From: Streptomyces sp. MJM8645
Lineage (GTDB): Bacteria; Actinomycetota; Actinomycetes; Streptomycetales; Streptomycetaceae
Direction: 5' to 3'
NCBI RefSeq assembly: GCF_001625365.1
Contig: NZ_LJJF01000001.1
Coordinates: 2,108,001 to 2,172,000, forward strand
Length of the DNA: 64,000 nucleotides
The translations under genes were made by a program, and so were the position numbers. How positions within the stretch are numbered: position 1 is the first letter of the stretch; every line of letters begins with the position of its first letter. The notes below the pieces were generated by a model. It saw only the letters and a list, made by a program, of their open reading frames with translations. It was not told the origin of the DNA and did not search any database. Below, one piece after another: positions 1 through 7,959 of the stretch.

Positions 1-458
1 TACGACCCGTCGATCAGGAACTCCTCCGCGAGCGAGCCCTCGACGACGAAGCCGCAGCCCTCGTAGAGGCGGCGGGCCGGGGCGTTCCAGCCGAGCACCC
101 GCAGGGTCATCCTGCGCGCGCCCGCGGCCCGGGCGGCCTCGCACGCCGCCTCGACCAGGCGCCGGCCGACACCCCGGCCGCGGGCCGTGCCGTCGACGAC
201 CAGGCCCTGGATCTGCCGGACGTGCCGGTTGCTGGCCAGCGGGGTCGGCGGGACCTGGCGGACGTAGCCGACCACCCGGCCGTCCAGGAGGGCGAGCAGG
301 TACTGCTCCGGGGTGTGCCGTTCGTCGAAGACGCCGTCCCCCTCGGGCGGCTGCGGGGAGACGTCGGCCAGCGGGGACCAGGCGGCACGGTTGAGGACGG
401 CGAGTTCGGCCTCGTCCTCGGGCTGAGCTGGGCGGATGATCAGATCGTCCTCGTGCAT
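1..458 (-). CDS. GNAT-family N-acetyltransferase (3' end at window edge)
   Basis: Predicted cytoplasmic acetyl-CoA-dependent N-acetyltransferase; the substrate cannot be told. The readable 152 residues show the GNAT fold order: an N-terminal strand (HEDDLIIRPAQPEDEAEL), the central VVGYVRQV strand, the acetyl-CoA-binding QIQGLVVDGTARGRGVGRRL segment with its R-G-x-G-x-G/R signature, and the C-terminal NAPARRLYEGCGFVVEG motif. The frame runs off the left edge; the last two visible bases (TA) could begin a stop codon, so the protein may be essentially complete. I chose ATG 458 because a TAGCAT -10 box (466-471) lies 7 nt before it, which suits a leaderless mRNA; the in-frame ATG at 467 falls inside that box. 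The epimerase gene diverges from it 64 bp away. Confidence 0.85.
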   Translation of the reverse strand, partial: MHEDDLIIRPAQPEDEAELAVLNRAAWSPLADVSPQPPEGDGVFDERHTPEQYLLALLDGRVVGYVRQVPPTPLASNRHVRQIQGLVVDGTARGRGVGRRLVEAACEAARAAGARRMTLRVLGWNAPARRLYEGCGFVVEGSLAEEFLIDGS

Positions 459-522
459 GCGCGTCATGCTAGTGAGGCGCATGCCGACATGACAGGGCTT
501 TGGGAACTGGGAGGATGGACGC

Positions 523-1428
523 ATGCGCATCGCTGTCACAGGCTCCACGGGATTGATCGGCTCGGCTCTCGTCCGCTCCCTGCTGGCGGACGGCCACGAG
601 GTGGTCCGGCTGGTCCGGCGCCGCTCCAGGACGGGCCCGCAGCCCGACGGCAGCACGGCCATCGGCTGGAACCCGCTGCTCGGCCAGGTCGAGCAGGACG
701 GGCTGGCCGGGGTCGAGGCGGTCGTGCACCTGGCCGGCGCCGGGGTCGGCGACCACCGCTGGACGGACGCCTACAAGCGGGAGATCCGGGAGAGCCGGGC
801 ACTCGGCACCGAGACGCTGGCCGTCGCACTGGCCGCGCTCAAGGAGCCGCCCCGGGTGCTGGTCAGCGCCTCCGCCGTCGGCTGGTACGGGCAGACCGGC
901 GACCGGGTGATCGACGAGGACTCCCCCGCCGGCGACGACTTCCTGGCCGAGGTCTGCGTGGAGTGGGAGGCGGCCGCACGGCCGGCCGAGCTCGCCGGCA
1001 TCCGGGTCGTCCACCCGCGCACCGGGATGGTGCTGTCCGCGGCCGGCGGGGCCGGCGCGCGGCTGTTCCCGCTGTTCAAGCTGGGGCTGGGCGGGCGGCT
1101 CGGCGACGGGCGGCAGTACTGGAGCTTCATCTCGCTGGCCGACCAGGTCGCCGCGCTGCGGTTCCTGATCGACCGGGACGACCTCTCCGGCGCCGTCAAC
1201 CTCACCACACCCGATCCCGTCACCAACGCCGAGCTGACGGCGGCGCTCGGGCGGGTGCTCCGGCGGCCGACTCCGTTCCCGGTGCCGGAGGCGGTGCTCA
1301 AGGTGGTGCTCGGCGAACTGGCGGTCGAGGTGGTCGGCAGCCACCGGGTGGTGCCGCGGCGGCTGCTGGACGCGGGCTTCCGCTTTGCGCACCCGGACGT
1401 GGACGCGGCGGTGCGCGCGGCGCTGTAA
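523..1428 (+). CDS. TIGR01777-type NAD-dependent epimerase/SDR protein
   Basis: Extended short-chain dehydrogenase-like protein of 301 residues. The N-terminus MRIAVTGSTGLIGSALVRSL is a Rossmann nucleotide-binding start (TGxxGxIG), followed by a SASAVGWYG segment and the LFPLFKLGLGGRLGDGRQYWS stretch typical of the YfcH/TIGR01777 group; the C-terminal about 50 residues form the DUF1731-like tail of that family. Substrate and pathway are unknown even for well-studied members. A Shine-Dalgarno GGGAGG lies about 8 nt before ATG 523. It diverges from the GNAT gene and is followed by a 449-bp gap, so it is probably monocistronic. Confidence 0.9.
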   Translation: MRIAVTGSTGLIGSALVRSLLADGHEVVRLVRRRSRTGPQPDGSTAIGWNPLLGQVEQDGLAGVEAVVHLAGAGVGDHRWTDAYKREIRESRALGTETLAVALAALKEPPRVLVSASAVGWYGQTGDRVIDEDSPAGDDFLAEVCVEWEAAARPAELAGIRVVHPRTGMVLSAAGGAGARLFPLFKLGLGGRLGDGRQYWSFISLADQVAALRFLIDRDDLSGAVNLTTPDPVTNAELTAALGRVLRRPTPFPVPEAVLKVVLGELAVEVVGSHRVVPRRLLDAGFRFAHPDVDAAVRAAL

Positions 1429-1877
1429 GTGGCGCTGTGCGTGGCGGTGGGGGCGACCGGTGGCGCGGAACCCTGCCGTCCGCCGCGGGTTTCCGGCACG
1501 GGCTGCACGGCGGGGCTCCGGTACGTCCCGCTGCGTACGGCGGCTACGGCATTCGCGCTGGCCAGGGGCATATGCCGGGCGGAGATCGGGTGGGGGTCGG
1601 ACGGGGCTCCGGGAGGGGGCGCATGGGAGCACACACCGGGCGCGTCGCACGCCCCCGGTGACCGTGCGCGCCCGCCAACCCCGGAACCCGGCCCCAACGG
1701 CGCACTGTCCGTGACCGCGCTCCCGCCCGGTGCCGCACGCCCCCTCTCGACCCTTGGATCGGGCCCGATGCGCTTGTCTGATGCTCACACTGACTGGGCA
1801 TCACACCGTCGGACCGTGTCCCGGCACCCCGCTGCCTGCGTCGGCCGGAGCCCCGGGACCAGGGAGGGAGCACGCCA
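1429..1877. other. Intergenic region between epimerase and FAD oxidoreductase
   Basis: No convincing gene. The open frames here lack recognisable domains and a ribosome site and read as GC-driven noise. A small inverted repeat (CACCGGG at 1634-1640 with CCCGGTG at 1654-1660) could be a weak terminator. A good Shine-Dalgarno (AGGGAGGG, 1861-1868) precedes the next gene. Confidence 0.5.
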
Positions 1878-3209
1878 GTGCCCACATACGACTTCACCCG
1901 CCGCGCCCGCCGCCCGTCCGACCCTGACGTCATCGTCATCGGCGCCGGACTCGCCGGCCTGGCCGCCGCACGCACGCTCACCGGCCGCGGCCTCACCGTG
2001 CAGATCCTTGAGGCCACGGACCGGATCGGCGGCCGGATGGCCACCCGCGAACTGGACGGATTCCGGCTCGACGACGGCAGCCACCTGCTGAACACCGCCT
2101 TCCCCGAACTCCGCCGCGTCCTCGACCTCGACCGCCTCGACCTGCGCCCGCTCGCCCCCGGAGTCCTCGTGCACAGCGGCGGCCGCCGCTACCGCACCGG
2201 GGACCCGCAGCTCACCACCGCCCGGCAGGCCGCCACCCGCGCCCCACTCGGCAGCCCGCTGGACAAGGCCCGGCTCGGCAGCTGGCTCGGCCGGCTCGCC
2301 ACCACCCCCGCCAGCCGGCTCAAGGCCCGCCCGGAGACCACCACCGCCCGCGCGCTGGCCGGCCACGGGCTCGCCCCGCGCACCCTCGACGGCTTCCTGC
2401 GGCCACTGCTCAGCGCGCTGCTCAGTGACCCCGCCCTCGGCACCAGCAGCCGGATCGCCGACCTGGTCCTGCGCTCCTACGCGCGCGGACGGCTCTGTCT
2501 GCCCGCCGGCGGGATCGCGGCCGTGCCGGCCCAGCTGGCCACCACCCTGCCCGCCGGCACCGTACGCACCGGGGTGCAGGTCACCTCGATCACCGCCGAC
2601 GGCGTGGAGACCGCCGCCCACGGGCGGATCGGCGCCCAGGCCGTCGTCCTCGCCACCGACGCCCGCTCCGCCGCCGAACTGCTGCCCGGGCTACGGCTGC
2701 CGGACTTCCACCCCGTCACGACCTTCTACCACGCGGCCGACCGCACCCCGCTGGGCGAGGCCGTCCTGCTGCTCGACGGCGACCGGCCCGGCGGGCAGCC
2801 GCCGCTGGTCTCGCACTCGCTGGTGCTCAGCGAACTGCACCCCTCCTACGCCCCCGCCGGACAGGCGCTGATCGCCACCACCGTGCTCGGGCGGCGCTCC
2901 TTCGACGCGGGCGGCCCGGCCGGACTGGAACCGGCGGTCCGGGCCCGGCTCGCCGAGCTCTACGGCGCCTCGACCACCGGCTGGCAGTTCCTGAACGTGC
3001 GGCACGTCCCGGACGCGCTGCCCGCGATGCCGCCGCCGCACAACCCCCGGCGCCCGGTGCGGGTGCTGGCCGGGCTGTACGTCGCCGGGGACCACCGGGA
3101 CACCAGCACCGTGCAGGGCGCGCTGGTCTCCGGGCGGCGGGCCGCGCAGGCGGTGCTGCGCGACCTCGGCGTCCCGGCCAACACCCGGGAGGCCGAGGCG
3201 GCGGCCTGA
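1878..3209 (+). CDS. NAD(P)/FAD-dependent oxidoreductase (amine oxidase/phytoene desaturase-like)
   Basis: Flavoprotein of 443 residues. Around residue 17 the dinucleotide-binding signature VIVIGAGLAGLAAARTL is followed by an acidic residue (LEATDRIGGRMATRELDGF), the FAD-binding pattern of amine oxidases, protoporphyrinogen oxidases and carotenoid desaturases. The C-terminus holds the second flavin contact (GLYVAGDHRDTSTVQGALVSGR). No signal peptide is seen. Start: GTG 1878, 9 nt after AGGGAGGG. The substrate cannot be assigned; no carotenoid or heme genes lie nearby. The antiporter gene follows about 180 bp downstream on the same strand. Confidence 0.88.
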   Translation: MPTYDFTRRARRPSDPDVIVIGAGLAGLAAARTLTGRGLTVQILEATDRIGGRMATRELDGFRLDDGSHLLNTAFPELRRVLDLDRLDLRPLAPGVLVHSGGRRYRTGDPQLTTARQAATRAPLGSPLDKARLGSWLGRLATTPASRLKARPETTTARALAGHGLAPRTLDGFLRPLLSALLSDPALGTSSRIADLVLRSYARGRLCLPAGGIAAVPAQLATTLPAGTVRTGVQVTSITADGVETAAHGRIGAQAVVLATDARSAAELLPGLRLPDFHPVTTFYHAADRTPLGEAVLLLDGDRPGGQPPLVSHSLVLSELHPSYAPAGQALIATTVLGRRSFDAGGPAGLEPAVRARLAELYGASTTGWQFLNVRHVPDALPAMPPPHNPRRPVRVLAGLYVAGDHRDTSTVQGALVSGRRAAQAVLRDLGVPANTREAEAAA

Positions 3210-3348
3210 GCCCGTCGGGGTCGGCCTGACGGGCTCCCGGCCTGGTTCCCGGCCCGGCTCCCGGCCCGGCGGGCTTTCGGTCTGGCTCCCGGGACACGCT
3301 GACGGCCCGCCGGTGGGTGACGGACCGGCGGCATGCCAGGATGCCGAC

Positions 3349-3396
3349 ATGACCGCTCATCGGATGATTTACACCGTCCGGCCGGTTGCGCGGTGA
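3349..3396 (+). CDS. Possible 15-residue leader peptide overlapping the antiporter start
   Basis: A tiny frame (MTAHRMIYTVRPVAR, then TGA) begins at ATG 3349 with a weak AGGA about 10 nt upstream. It ends so that its TGA overlaps the antiporter GTG (GTGA at 3393-3396), the usual geometry of translational coupling. The antiporter start has no convincing Shine-Dalgarno of its own, so ribosomes may reach it by re-initiation. This is inference from geometry; chance overlap is possible. Confidence 0.3.
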   Translation: MTAHRMIYTVRPVAR

Positions 3397-4616
3397 GCGC
3401 CGCCGTCCAGCCGGTGGCCCTGATCCTGATCCCCGCCGCGGCCGTCGCCGCGCCGCTGCTCGCCGACCGCCTGCTGCGGTGGATCGCCGTCCCGACCGTC
3501 GTGTTCGAGATCCTGCTCGGCGTCCTGATCGGCCCCGACGTCCTGAACTGGGCGCGCGTCGACGACCTGGTCAACGCGCTCTCCCAGTTCGGCCTGGCCA
3601 TGCTGATGTTCCTGGCCGGGTACGAGATCGACTTCGCCAAGCTGCGCGGCGGCCCGCTGAAACGGGCGGGCACCGCGTGGCTGGTCTCGCTCGTGGTGGC
3701 GCTCGGCGTGGGCGCGCTGGTCAACCGGGACCCGCTGAACGGCGCCTTCGCCGGGCTCGCGCTCACCACCACCGCCCTCGGGACCATCCTGCCGATCCTC
3801 CGCGACTCCGGCGAACTTCCCACCCCCTTCGGCTCGTTGGTGATGGCCACCGGGGCGGTCGGCGAGTTCGGGCCGATCATCGCGATCGCCATCCTGCTCA
3901 GCGGCAACTCCCCGGTCCGGACAGCCGTCATCCTCGGCGCCTTCGCGGTGATCACCGCCGTCGCGGTCCTCGGCGCACGCCGCCCCCGGCCCGCCTGGGC
4001 CACCCGGCTCATCGAGCGCACCCTGCGCACCTCCGGGCAGTTCGCCGTCCGGGCGGTGATCCTGGTGCTCGCCGTCATGGTGGCCGCCGCGATCTGGCTC
4101 GACCTGGACATGCTGCTCGGCGCCTTCACCGCCGGGATCGTCTCCCGGCTGCTGCTCTCCGACATCCGCCGGGCCGAGGAGGAGGTGATCGAGGCCAAGC
4201 TGGAGAGCATCGGCTTCGGTTTCCTGGTGCCGGTGTTCTTCGTGGTCAGCGGGATGAACTTCGACCTGTCCGCCCTGCTGGACGACCCCGGCACGATACT
4301 GCTCGTCCCGGTGTTCCTGCTGCTGCTCCTGGCCGTGCGCGGACTGCCCGCCGGGCTGCTCGCCCCGGCCGGACTCGGCCGGCGGGACCGCACGGCGCTC
4401 GGGCTCTACGGCGCGACGGCGCTGCCGCTGGTCGTGGTGATCACCACCATCGAGGTGGACGACGGCCACCTGCCGTCCTCGACAGCGGCCGCGCTGGTCG
4501 GCGCCGGCATGCTCTCGGTGCTGGTGTTCCCGCTGGTGGCGCAGCGGGTGCGCGGCGGCGTCCGGCCGCCCTCGCCTGAGGCCGGGCAGCCGCGCGTCCG
4601 GGCCGAGAGCTGGTGA
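3393..4616 (+). CDS. CPA2-type cation/proton antiporter (Na+/H+ or K+/H+ exchanger)
   Basis: Integral membrane antiporter of 407 residues with about 11-12 hydrophobic segments from the N-terminus to residue 390. The conserved CPA2/KefB-type elements are the ILLGVLIGP turn, the LAMLMFLAGYEID segment that carries the acidic residue of the transport core, the FAGLALTTTALGTILPIL segment and GFGFLVPVFFVVSGMNFD near the end. No C-terminal TrkA-N or USP domain is present, so the protein stops after the membrane part. Start GTG 3393 was chosen because the hydrophobic N-terminus begins there; an upstream in-frame ATG at 3333 would add a non-conserved stretch. The transported ion is unknown. Confidence 0.88.
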   Translation: MSAAVQPVALILIPAAAVAAPLLADRLLRWIAVPTVVFEILLGVLIGPDVLNWARVDDLVNALSQFGLAMLMFLAGYEIDFAKLRGGPLKRAGTAWLVSLVVALGVGALVNRDPLNGAFAGLALTTTALGTILPILRDSGELPTPFGSLVMATGAVGEFGPIIAIAILLSGNSPVRTAVILGAFAVITAVAVLGARRPRPAWATRLIERTLRTSGQFAVRAVILVLAVMVAAAIWLDLDMLLGAFTAGIVSRLLLSDIRRAEEEVIEAKLESIGFGFLVPVFFVVSGMNFDLSALLDDPGTILLVPVFLLLLLAVRGLPAGLLAPAGLGRRDRTALGLYGATALPLVVVITTIEVDDGHLPSSTAAALVGAGMLSVLVFPLVAQRVRGGVRPPSPEAGQPRVRAESW

Positions 4617-4631
4617 GCCGCTTCGCTCCCG

Positions 4632-4715
4632 CCCGTCGCCGAGGTGCTCGGAGCCGTCGCCGGGATGCTCCAGCCCGTCACCGGGGCGCTCGGAGCCGTC
4701 GCCGGGCGGATGGGC
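4632..4715. repeat. Four tandem 21-bp repeats between convergent genes
   Basis: Degenerate copies start at 4632, 4653, 4674 and 4695, each of the form (G/C)CCGTCGCCGnGnTGCTCnGn. They lie just after the antiporter stop and before the end of the minus-strand regulator. No conventional terminator stem was found in this gap. Confidence 0.7.
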
Positions 4716-4797
4716 CCTTCGGCCCGGGGCGGACCCGGGCCGGACGGGTTTCCAGGGCCGCCGGGGCTCGCCCGACCGGCCCCTCTGCGACAGGTCC

Positions 4798-6702
4798 TCA
4801 GATCACGCCGGCCTGGCGGGCCGTCTCCTCGAAGGCACGGGCCACCGGGCTGCCCCGGTAGGGGGTGAGGCGGCGGTGGAAGTCCCGGACGTACTCCAGC
4901 GAGCGGGCCGAGCGCATCTCCCCCGCCGCCCGCAGCGCGTCGGTGGCCATGGTGCAGGCCTCGTCGAGGTCCCCCATGCCGAGCCGGGCGGTGGCCAGCA
5001 CCAGCCGGCAGAAGATCCGGCTGCGCGCGTAGGCGGGTGAGCGCAGCCGCAGCGACTTCTCGGCGTGCTGCGCGGAGGTGCGCCACTGCTGGAGGTCGCG
5101 GTAGCAGTGGGCGAACTCGTCGGAGAGCTGGGCCTCGTCGAAGTACCGCGCCCAGGAGGGCAGTTCGTCGCCGACCCGGGCAGCGGCCAGTGCCCGCTCG
5201 GAGCGCACCAGGGCGGTGGTGCAGGCCCGGACGTCGCCCAGCAGGCCGTGCCCGCGCGCCTCGGCGGTGTGCATCAGCGACTGGACCACCGGCGGCACGG
5301 CGGTGCCCACGCCCTGCTGGGCGACCCGGGCCAGTTGGACGGCCTCCCGGCCGTGGCCCAGGTGGACGGCCTGCTGGCTCATCGTCACCAGGACGTACCC
5401 GCCGAGCGCGCGGTCCCCGGCGGCCTGGGACAGCCGCAGCGCCTGGACGAAGTAGCGCTGGGCGAGGCCGTGCGCGGCGATGTCGAAGGACGTCCAGCCG
5501 GCCAGCCTGGTCAGGTCGGCGACGGCGCCGAACAGCGCCCGGCCGATCTGCTCGCCGTAGCGGCCGCGCAGCATCGGCTCGGCCTCGCTCTCCAGGTAGC
5601 GGACCAGCGCCTGCCGGGCGTGCCCGCCGCCGTAGGCGTGATCGAGCGCCCGGAAGAGGTCGCCGACGGCGCGGATGGCGGCGATGTCGCCGCGGCCGAC
5701 CCGCAGGGCGGGGCGCGACTCGCGGGCCGGTTCGGTGTACGGCGGCTCGACGGCGGTCGGCGGGCGCCGGCTCTGGGTGGGCACCCGGCCGATGGTGGGC
5801 GCGGCGGGGCCGGCCGCGCCCGGCACGGAGCGCATGCCGGGGGCCCCGTGGTGGGCCTGGCCGCGCACCGGGCTCGGAGGGGGAGCGCCGGGCGCGGGGG
5901 GCACGCTCTGGGCGGGTGCGGCGGGTGCTCCGGATGCCGCCGTCACGGCGGATGCTGCGGTGCCGGCGGTACCGGCAGCGGCGGCGGACGGACCGGCGGG
6001 CGGACCGGTGGCGGCGTCGGGGCGGACCATCGTCGAACCGTCCCGGGCGACGCGCTCGTCGGTGCGGCCGATCAGCCAGTCCCGGCTGGGGACGACCAGG
6101 CCCGCCGGGGTGAAGGCGATCCGGCGCAGTTCGGACTGCGGGCCGTTGTCCTTGCGCCACATGCTCGCCACGATGTCCACCGCCTCCTGCGGGGTCTCGG
6201 CGAACTCCAGGCCCGCGTACACCGGGGCGCAGGCGTCCAGGCCGAGGTCCTGGGCGGTGAGGCGGCGGCCGAGGCGGCGGGTGAAGACCTCGGCGATCAG
6301 CGCGGGGGTGGCGCCGCGGGGCTGCTGGCCGCGCAGCCAGCGGGTGACCGAGGTCTTGTCGTAGCGCAGGTCGAGGCCGTGTTCCAGGCCGAGCTGGTCG
6401 ACCCGGCGGGCCAGGCCCGCGTGCGAGAAGCCGGCTTCCTCGATGAGCGCGGCGAGTTGGCCGTTCTGCGGGGACGGGCCGGAGTGCCCGGAGTGGCCGC
6501 CGACCGGCCCGGGCGCGGGGACGGCGGGTTCGTGCCGGTCGGTTGTGGCCTGCGCGGGCAGCCGCAGTTCGTCGGCGGTCGGGGCGTCGGCGGTCAGGGC
6601 GTCGGGGGCGTCCGGCAGGGTCCGGCCGACCGGGCCTCGGTGGTGGCCGAGCGGGTCGAGCGGTCCGTACGCCGGGCTGTCGGTTGCAGGCCGTTGGGGC
6701 AT
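4798..6702 (-). CDS. HTH/TPR-type transcriptional regulator
   Basis: Large cytoplasmic regulator-like protein of 634 residues. Residues of about 60-150 hold a helix-turn-helix-like region (ALIEEAGFSHAGLARRVDQ ... DKTSVTRWLRGQQPRG) seen in the streptomycete regulators that couple an XRE-like head to TPR repeats. A low-complexity Ala/Pro-rich linker follows (roughly 215-300), then about 300 helical residues with TPR character (ARQALVRYLESEAEPM, LAQRYFVQALRLSQAAGD, and so on). Start: ATG 6702, preceded by GAGAGG about 10 nt upstream; the frame stays open further upstream but the composition there looks non-coding. It diverges from the hydroxybutyrate gene. Its targets are unknown. Confidence 0.8.
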   Translation of the reverse strand: MPQRPATDSPAYGPLDPLGHHRGPVGRTLPDAPDALTADAPTADELRLPAQATTDRHEPAVPAPGPVGGHSGHSGPSPQNGQLAALIEEAGFSHAGLARRVDQLGLEHGLDLRYDKTSVTRWLRGQQPRGATPALIAEVFTRRLGRRLTAQDLGLDACAPVYAGLEFAETPQEAVDIVASMWRKDNGPQSELRRIAFTPAGLVVPSRDWLIGRTDERVARDGSTMVRPDAATGPPAGPSAAAAGTAGTAASAVTAASGAPAAPAQSVPPAPGAPPPSPVRGQAHHGAPGMRSVPGAAGPAAPTIGRVPTQSRRPPTAVEPPYTEPARESRPALRVGRGDIAAIRAVGDLFRALDHAYGGGHARQALVRYLESEAEPMLRGRYGEQIGRALFGAVADLTRLAGWTSFDIAAHGLAQRYFVQALRLSQAAGDRALGGYVLVTMSQQAVHLGHGREAVQLARVAQQGVGTAVPPVVQSLMHTAEARGHGLLGDVRACTTALVRSERALAAARVGDELPSWARYFDEAQLSDEFAHCYRDLQQWRTSAQHAEKSLRLRSPAYARSRIFCRLVLATARLGMGDLDEACTMATDALRAAGEMRSARSLEYVRDFHRRLTPYRGSPVARAFEETARQAGVI

Positions 6703-7012
6703 GTCAGTCAACACCTCTCGGACGTCGCACCGGGCTCTACCAGCACTTCGGCTGCCTGGGGCGGCGCCCCCTGTCGGGAATCGGCGTGAATGTAGCGAGC
6801 ATTCGGGCGCTATGGGTGGATCTGACCGAGCAATCCTCCGAACGGGTGAAGCAATCGCGCCCATTGTGGGGAAGCGCGGGCGGCGCGGGTTTGGCCTTTC
6901 GCGGTCGAACCGTCGATCGACCATCATGGCGGTGAACACCACAGCCCACCGGGATGCTGTGGTGGACCACCACATGGGAGCCGGGCCCCCGGGTTTCCTA
7001 GCGTTCTCGGCC
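6703..7012. promoter_or_regulatory. Divergent promoter region, HTH/TPR regulator and 3-hydroxybutyrate dehydrogenase
   Basis: 310 bp without a gene and visibly less GC-rich than its surroundings. It contains a 9-bp inverted repeat, CACCACAGC at 6937-6945 with GCTGTGGTG at 6956-6964, about 50 bp before the dehydrogenase start: a plausible operator. A TAGCGT -10 box (6999-7004) lies 8 nt before ATG 7013, suggesting a leaderless or near-leaderless transcript. Operator identity is inferred. Confidence 0.5.
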
Positions 7013-7774
7013 ATGGACACCACTACAGCCCGCCCGCTCGACGGCCGGACGGCCCTGGTCACCGGGGCCGCCTCGGGCATCGGCCGGGCCTGTGCCGAGG
7101 CCTTCGCCGGGGCCGGCGCCCGGGTCTACGTCGTCGATCTCGCGGCCGGTCCGGCCCGGGAGCTCGCCGAGCGGATCGGCGGCCGCGCCGTCGTCGCGGA
7201 CCTCGCCGACCCCGAGGCCGTGGAGGCCCTGCCGGCCGACGCCGACATCGTGGTCAACAACGCCGGCCTCCAACACGTCGCGCCCGTCCACGAGTTCCCG
7301 CCCGACCGCTTCACCCTCATCCAACGCGTCATGGTCGAGGCGCCGTTCCGCATCCTGCGCCGCACTCTCCCGCACATGTACGAGCGGGAGTGGGGCCGGG
7401 TGGTCAACATCTCCTCCGTCCACGGTCTGCGGGCCAGCGCCTTCAAGTCCGCCTACGTCACCGCCAAGCACGCGTTGGAGGGCCTCAGCAAGACCGTCGC
7501 CCTGGAGGGTGCCCCCTACGGCGTCACCAGCAACTGCATCAACCCGGGCTACGTCCGAACTCCCCTGGTGGAGAAGCAGATCGCGAGCCAGGCGCTCGCC
7601 CACGGCATCCGCGAGGACGAGGTCGTCGAGCAGATCATGCTCGAACGCACGGCCGTCAAGCGTCTCATCGAACCCGAGGAGATCGCCCAACTCGCCCTCT
7701 GGCTCTGCTCTCCGCCCGCCTCCTACATCACCGGCGCCAGCCTCCCCGTCGACGGCGGCTGGACGGCGCACTGA
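7013..7774 (+). CDS. 3-hydroxybutyrate dehydrogenase (SDR family)
   Basis: Classical short-chain dehydrogenase of 253 residues, predicted to oxidise D-3-hydroxybutyrate to acetoacetate with NAD+. Visible elements are the cofactor motif VTGAASGIGRACAEAF (residues about 13-28), VVNNAGLQHVAPVHEFP, the catalytic serine in VVNISSVHGL, the YxxxK pair in SAYVTAKHALEGL, and the NPGYVRTPLVEKQI segment with the long substrate-loop glutamines and lysines typical of PHB-type 3-hydroxybutyrate dehydrogenases. It is followed by an MHS transporter and a PucR-type regulator on the same strand, suggesting uptake and use of a short hydroxy- or keto-acid. The family call is strong and the exact substrate likely. 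Confidence 0.88.
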   Translation: MDTTTARPLDGRTALVTGAASGIGRACAEAFAGAGARVYVVDLAAGPARELAERIGGRAVVADLADPEAVEALPADADIVVNNAGLQHVAPVHEFPPDRFTLIQRVMVEAPFRILRRTLPHMYEREWGRVVNISSVHGLRASAFKSAYVTAKHALEGLSKTVALEGAPYGVTSNCINPGYVRTPLVEKQIASQALAHGIREDEVVEQIMLERTAVKRLIEPEEIAQLALWLCSPPASYITGASLPVDGGWTAH

Positions 7775-7807
7775 GCGGCGGCACCTGGCCGCCCTCCCCA
7801 GGCCGAC

Positions 7808-7844
7808 CCCCGGGACTATGTGGGCGGCCCACATAGTCCCGGGG
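7808..7844. repeat. Near-perfect 37-bp palindrome (terminator or operator)
   Basis: Two 18-nt arms (7808-7825 and 7827-7844) are exact reverse complements about the single base 7826; the core is GACTATGTGGG facing CCCACATAGTC. It starts 34 bp after the dehydrogenase stop. It can fold as a very stable hairpin but has no T-run, so termination by hairpin alone or binding of a dimeric regulator are both possible. Confidence 0.8.
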
Positions 7845-7861
7845 AACGCGCCTCCCTACCT

Positions 7862-7936
7862 TGTGGCGACGTCCCTTGGGGCGGCGCCCCTTGTGACGAC
7901 ATTCCTCGGGGCGACGCCTCTCGGGGCGACGTCCTC
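7862..7936. repeat. Five tandem 15-bp repeats upstream of MHS transporter
   Basis: Copies begin at 7862, 7877, 7892, 7907 and 7922 with a consensus near CGGGGCGACGTCCCT. The array fills the space between the palindrome at 7808-7844 and the ribosome site of the transporter, so it should lie in the leader or promoter of that gene. Confidence 0.75.
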
Positions 7937-7959
7937 CCCCCGGCCCGGAAGTGGTGACC

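Noticed and set aside
1429..1877. A gene between the epimerase and the FAD oxidoreductase
   Set aside because: Frames present are shared with neighbouring shadows and have no start signal or recognisable fold.
3333..3392. N-terminal extension of the antiporter to ATG 3333
   Set aside because: Adds a Cys/His/Arg stretch not typical of the family, whereas the first membrane helix begins right after GTG 3393.
7862..7936. CRISPR array
   Set aside because: Contiguous 15-bp units without spacers; simple tandem repeat.
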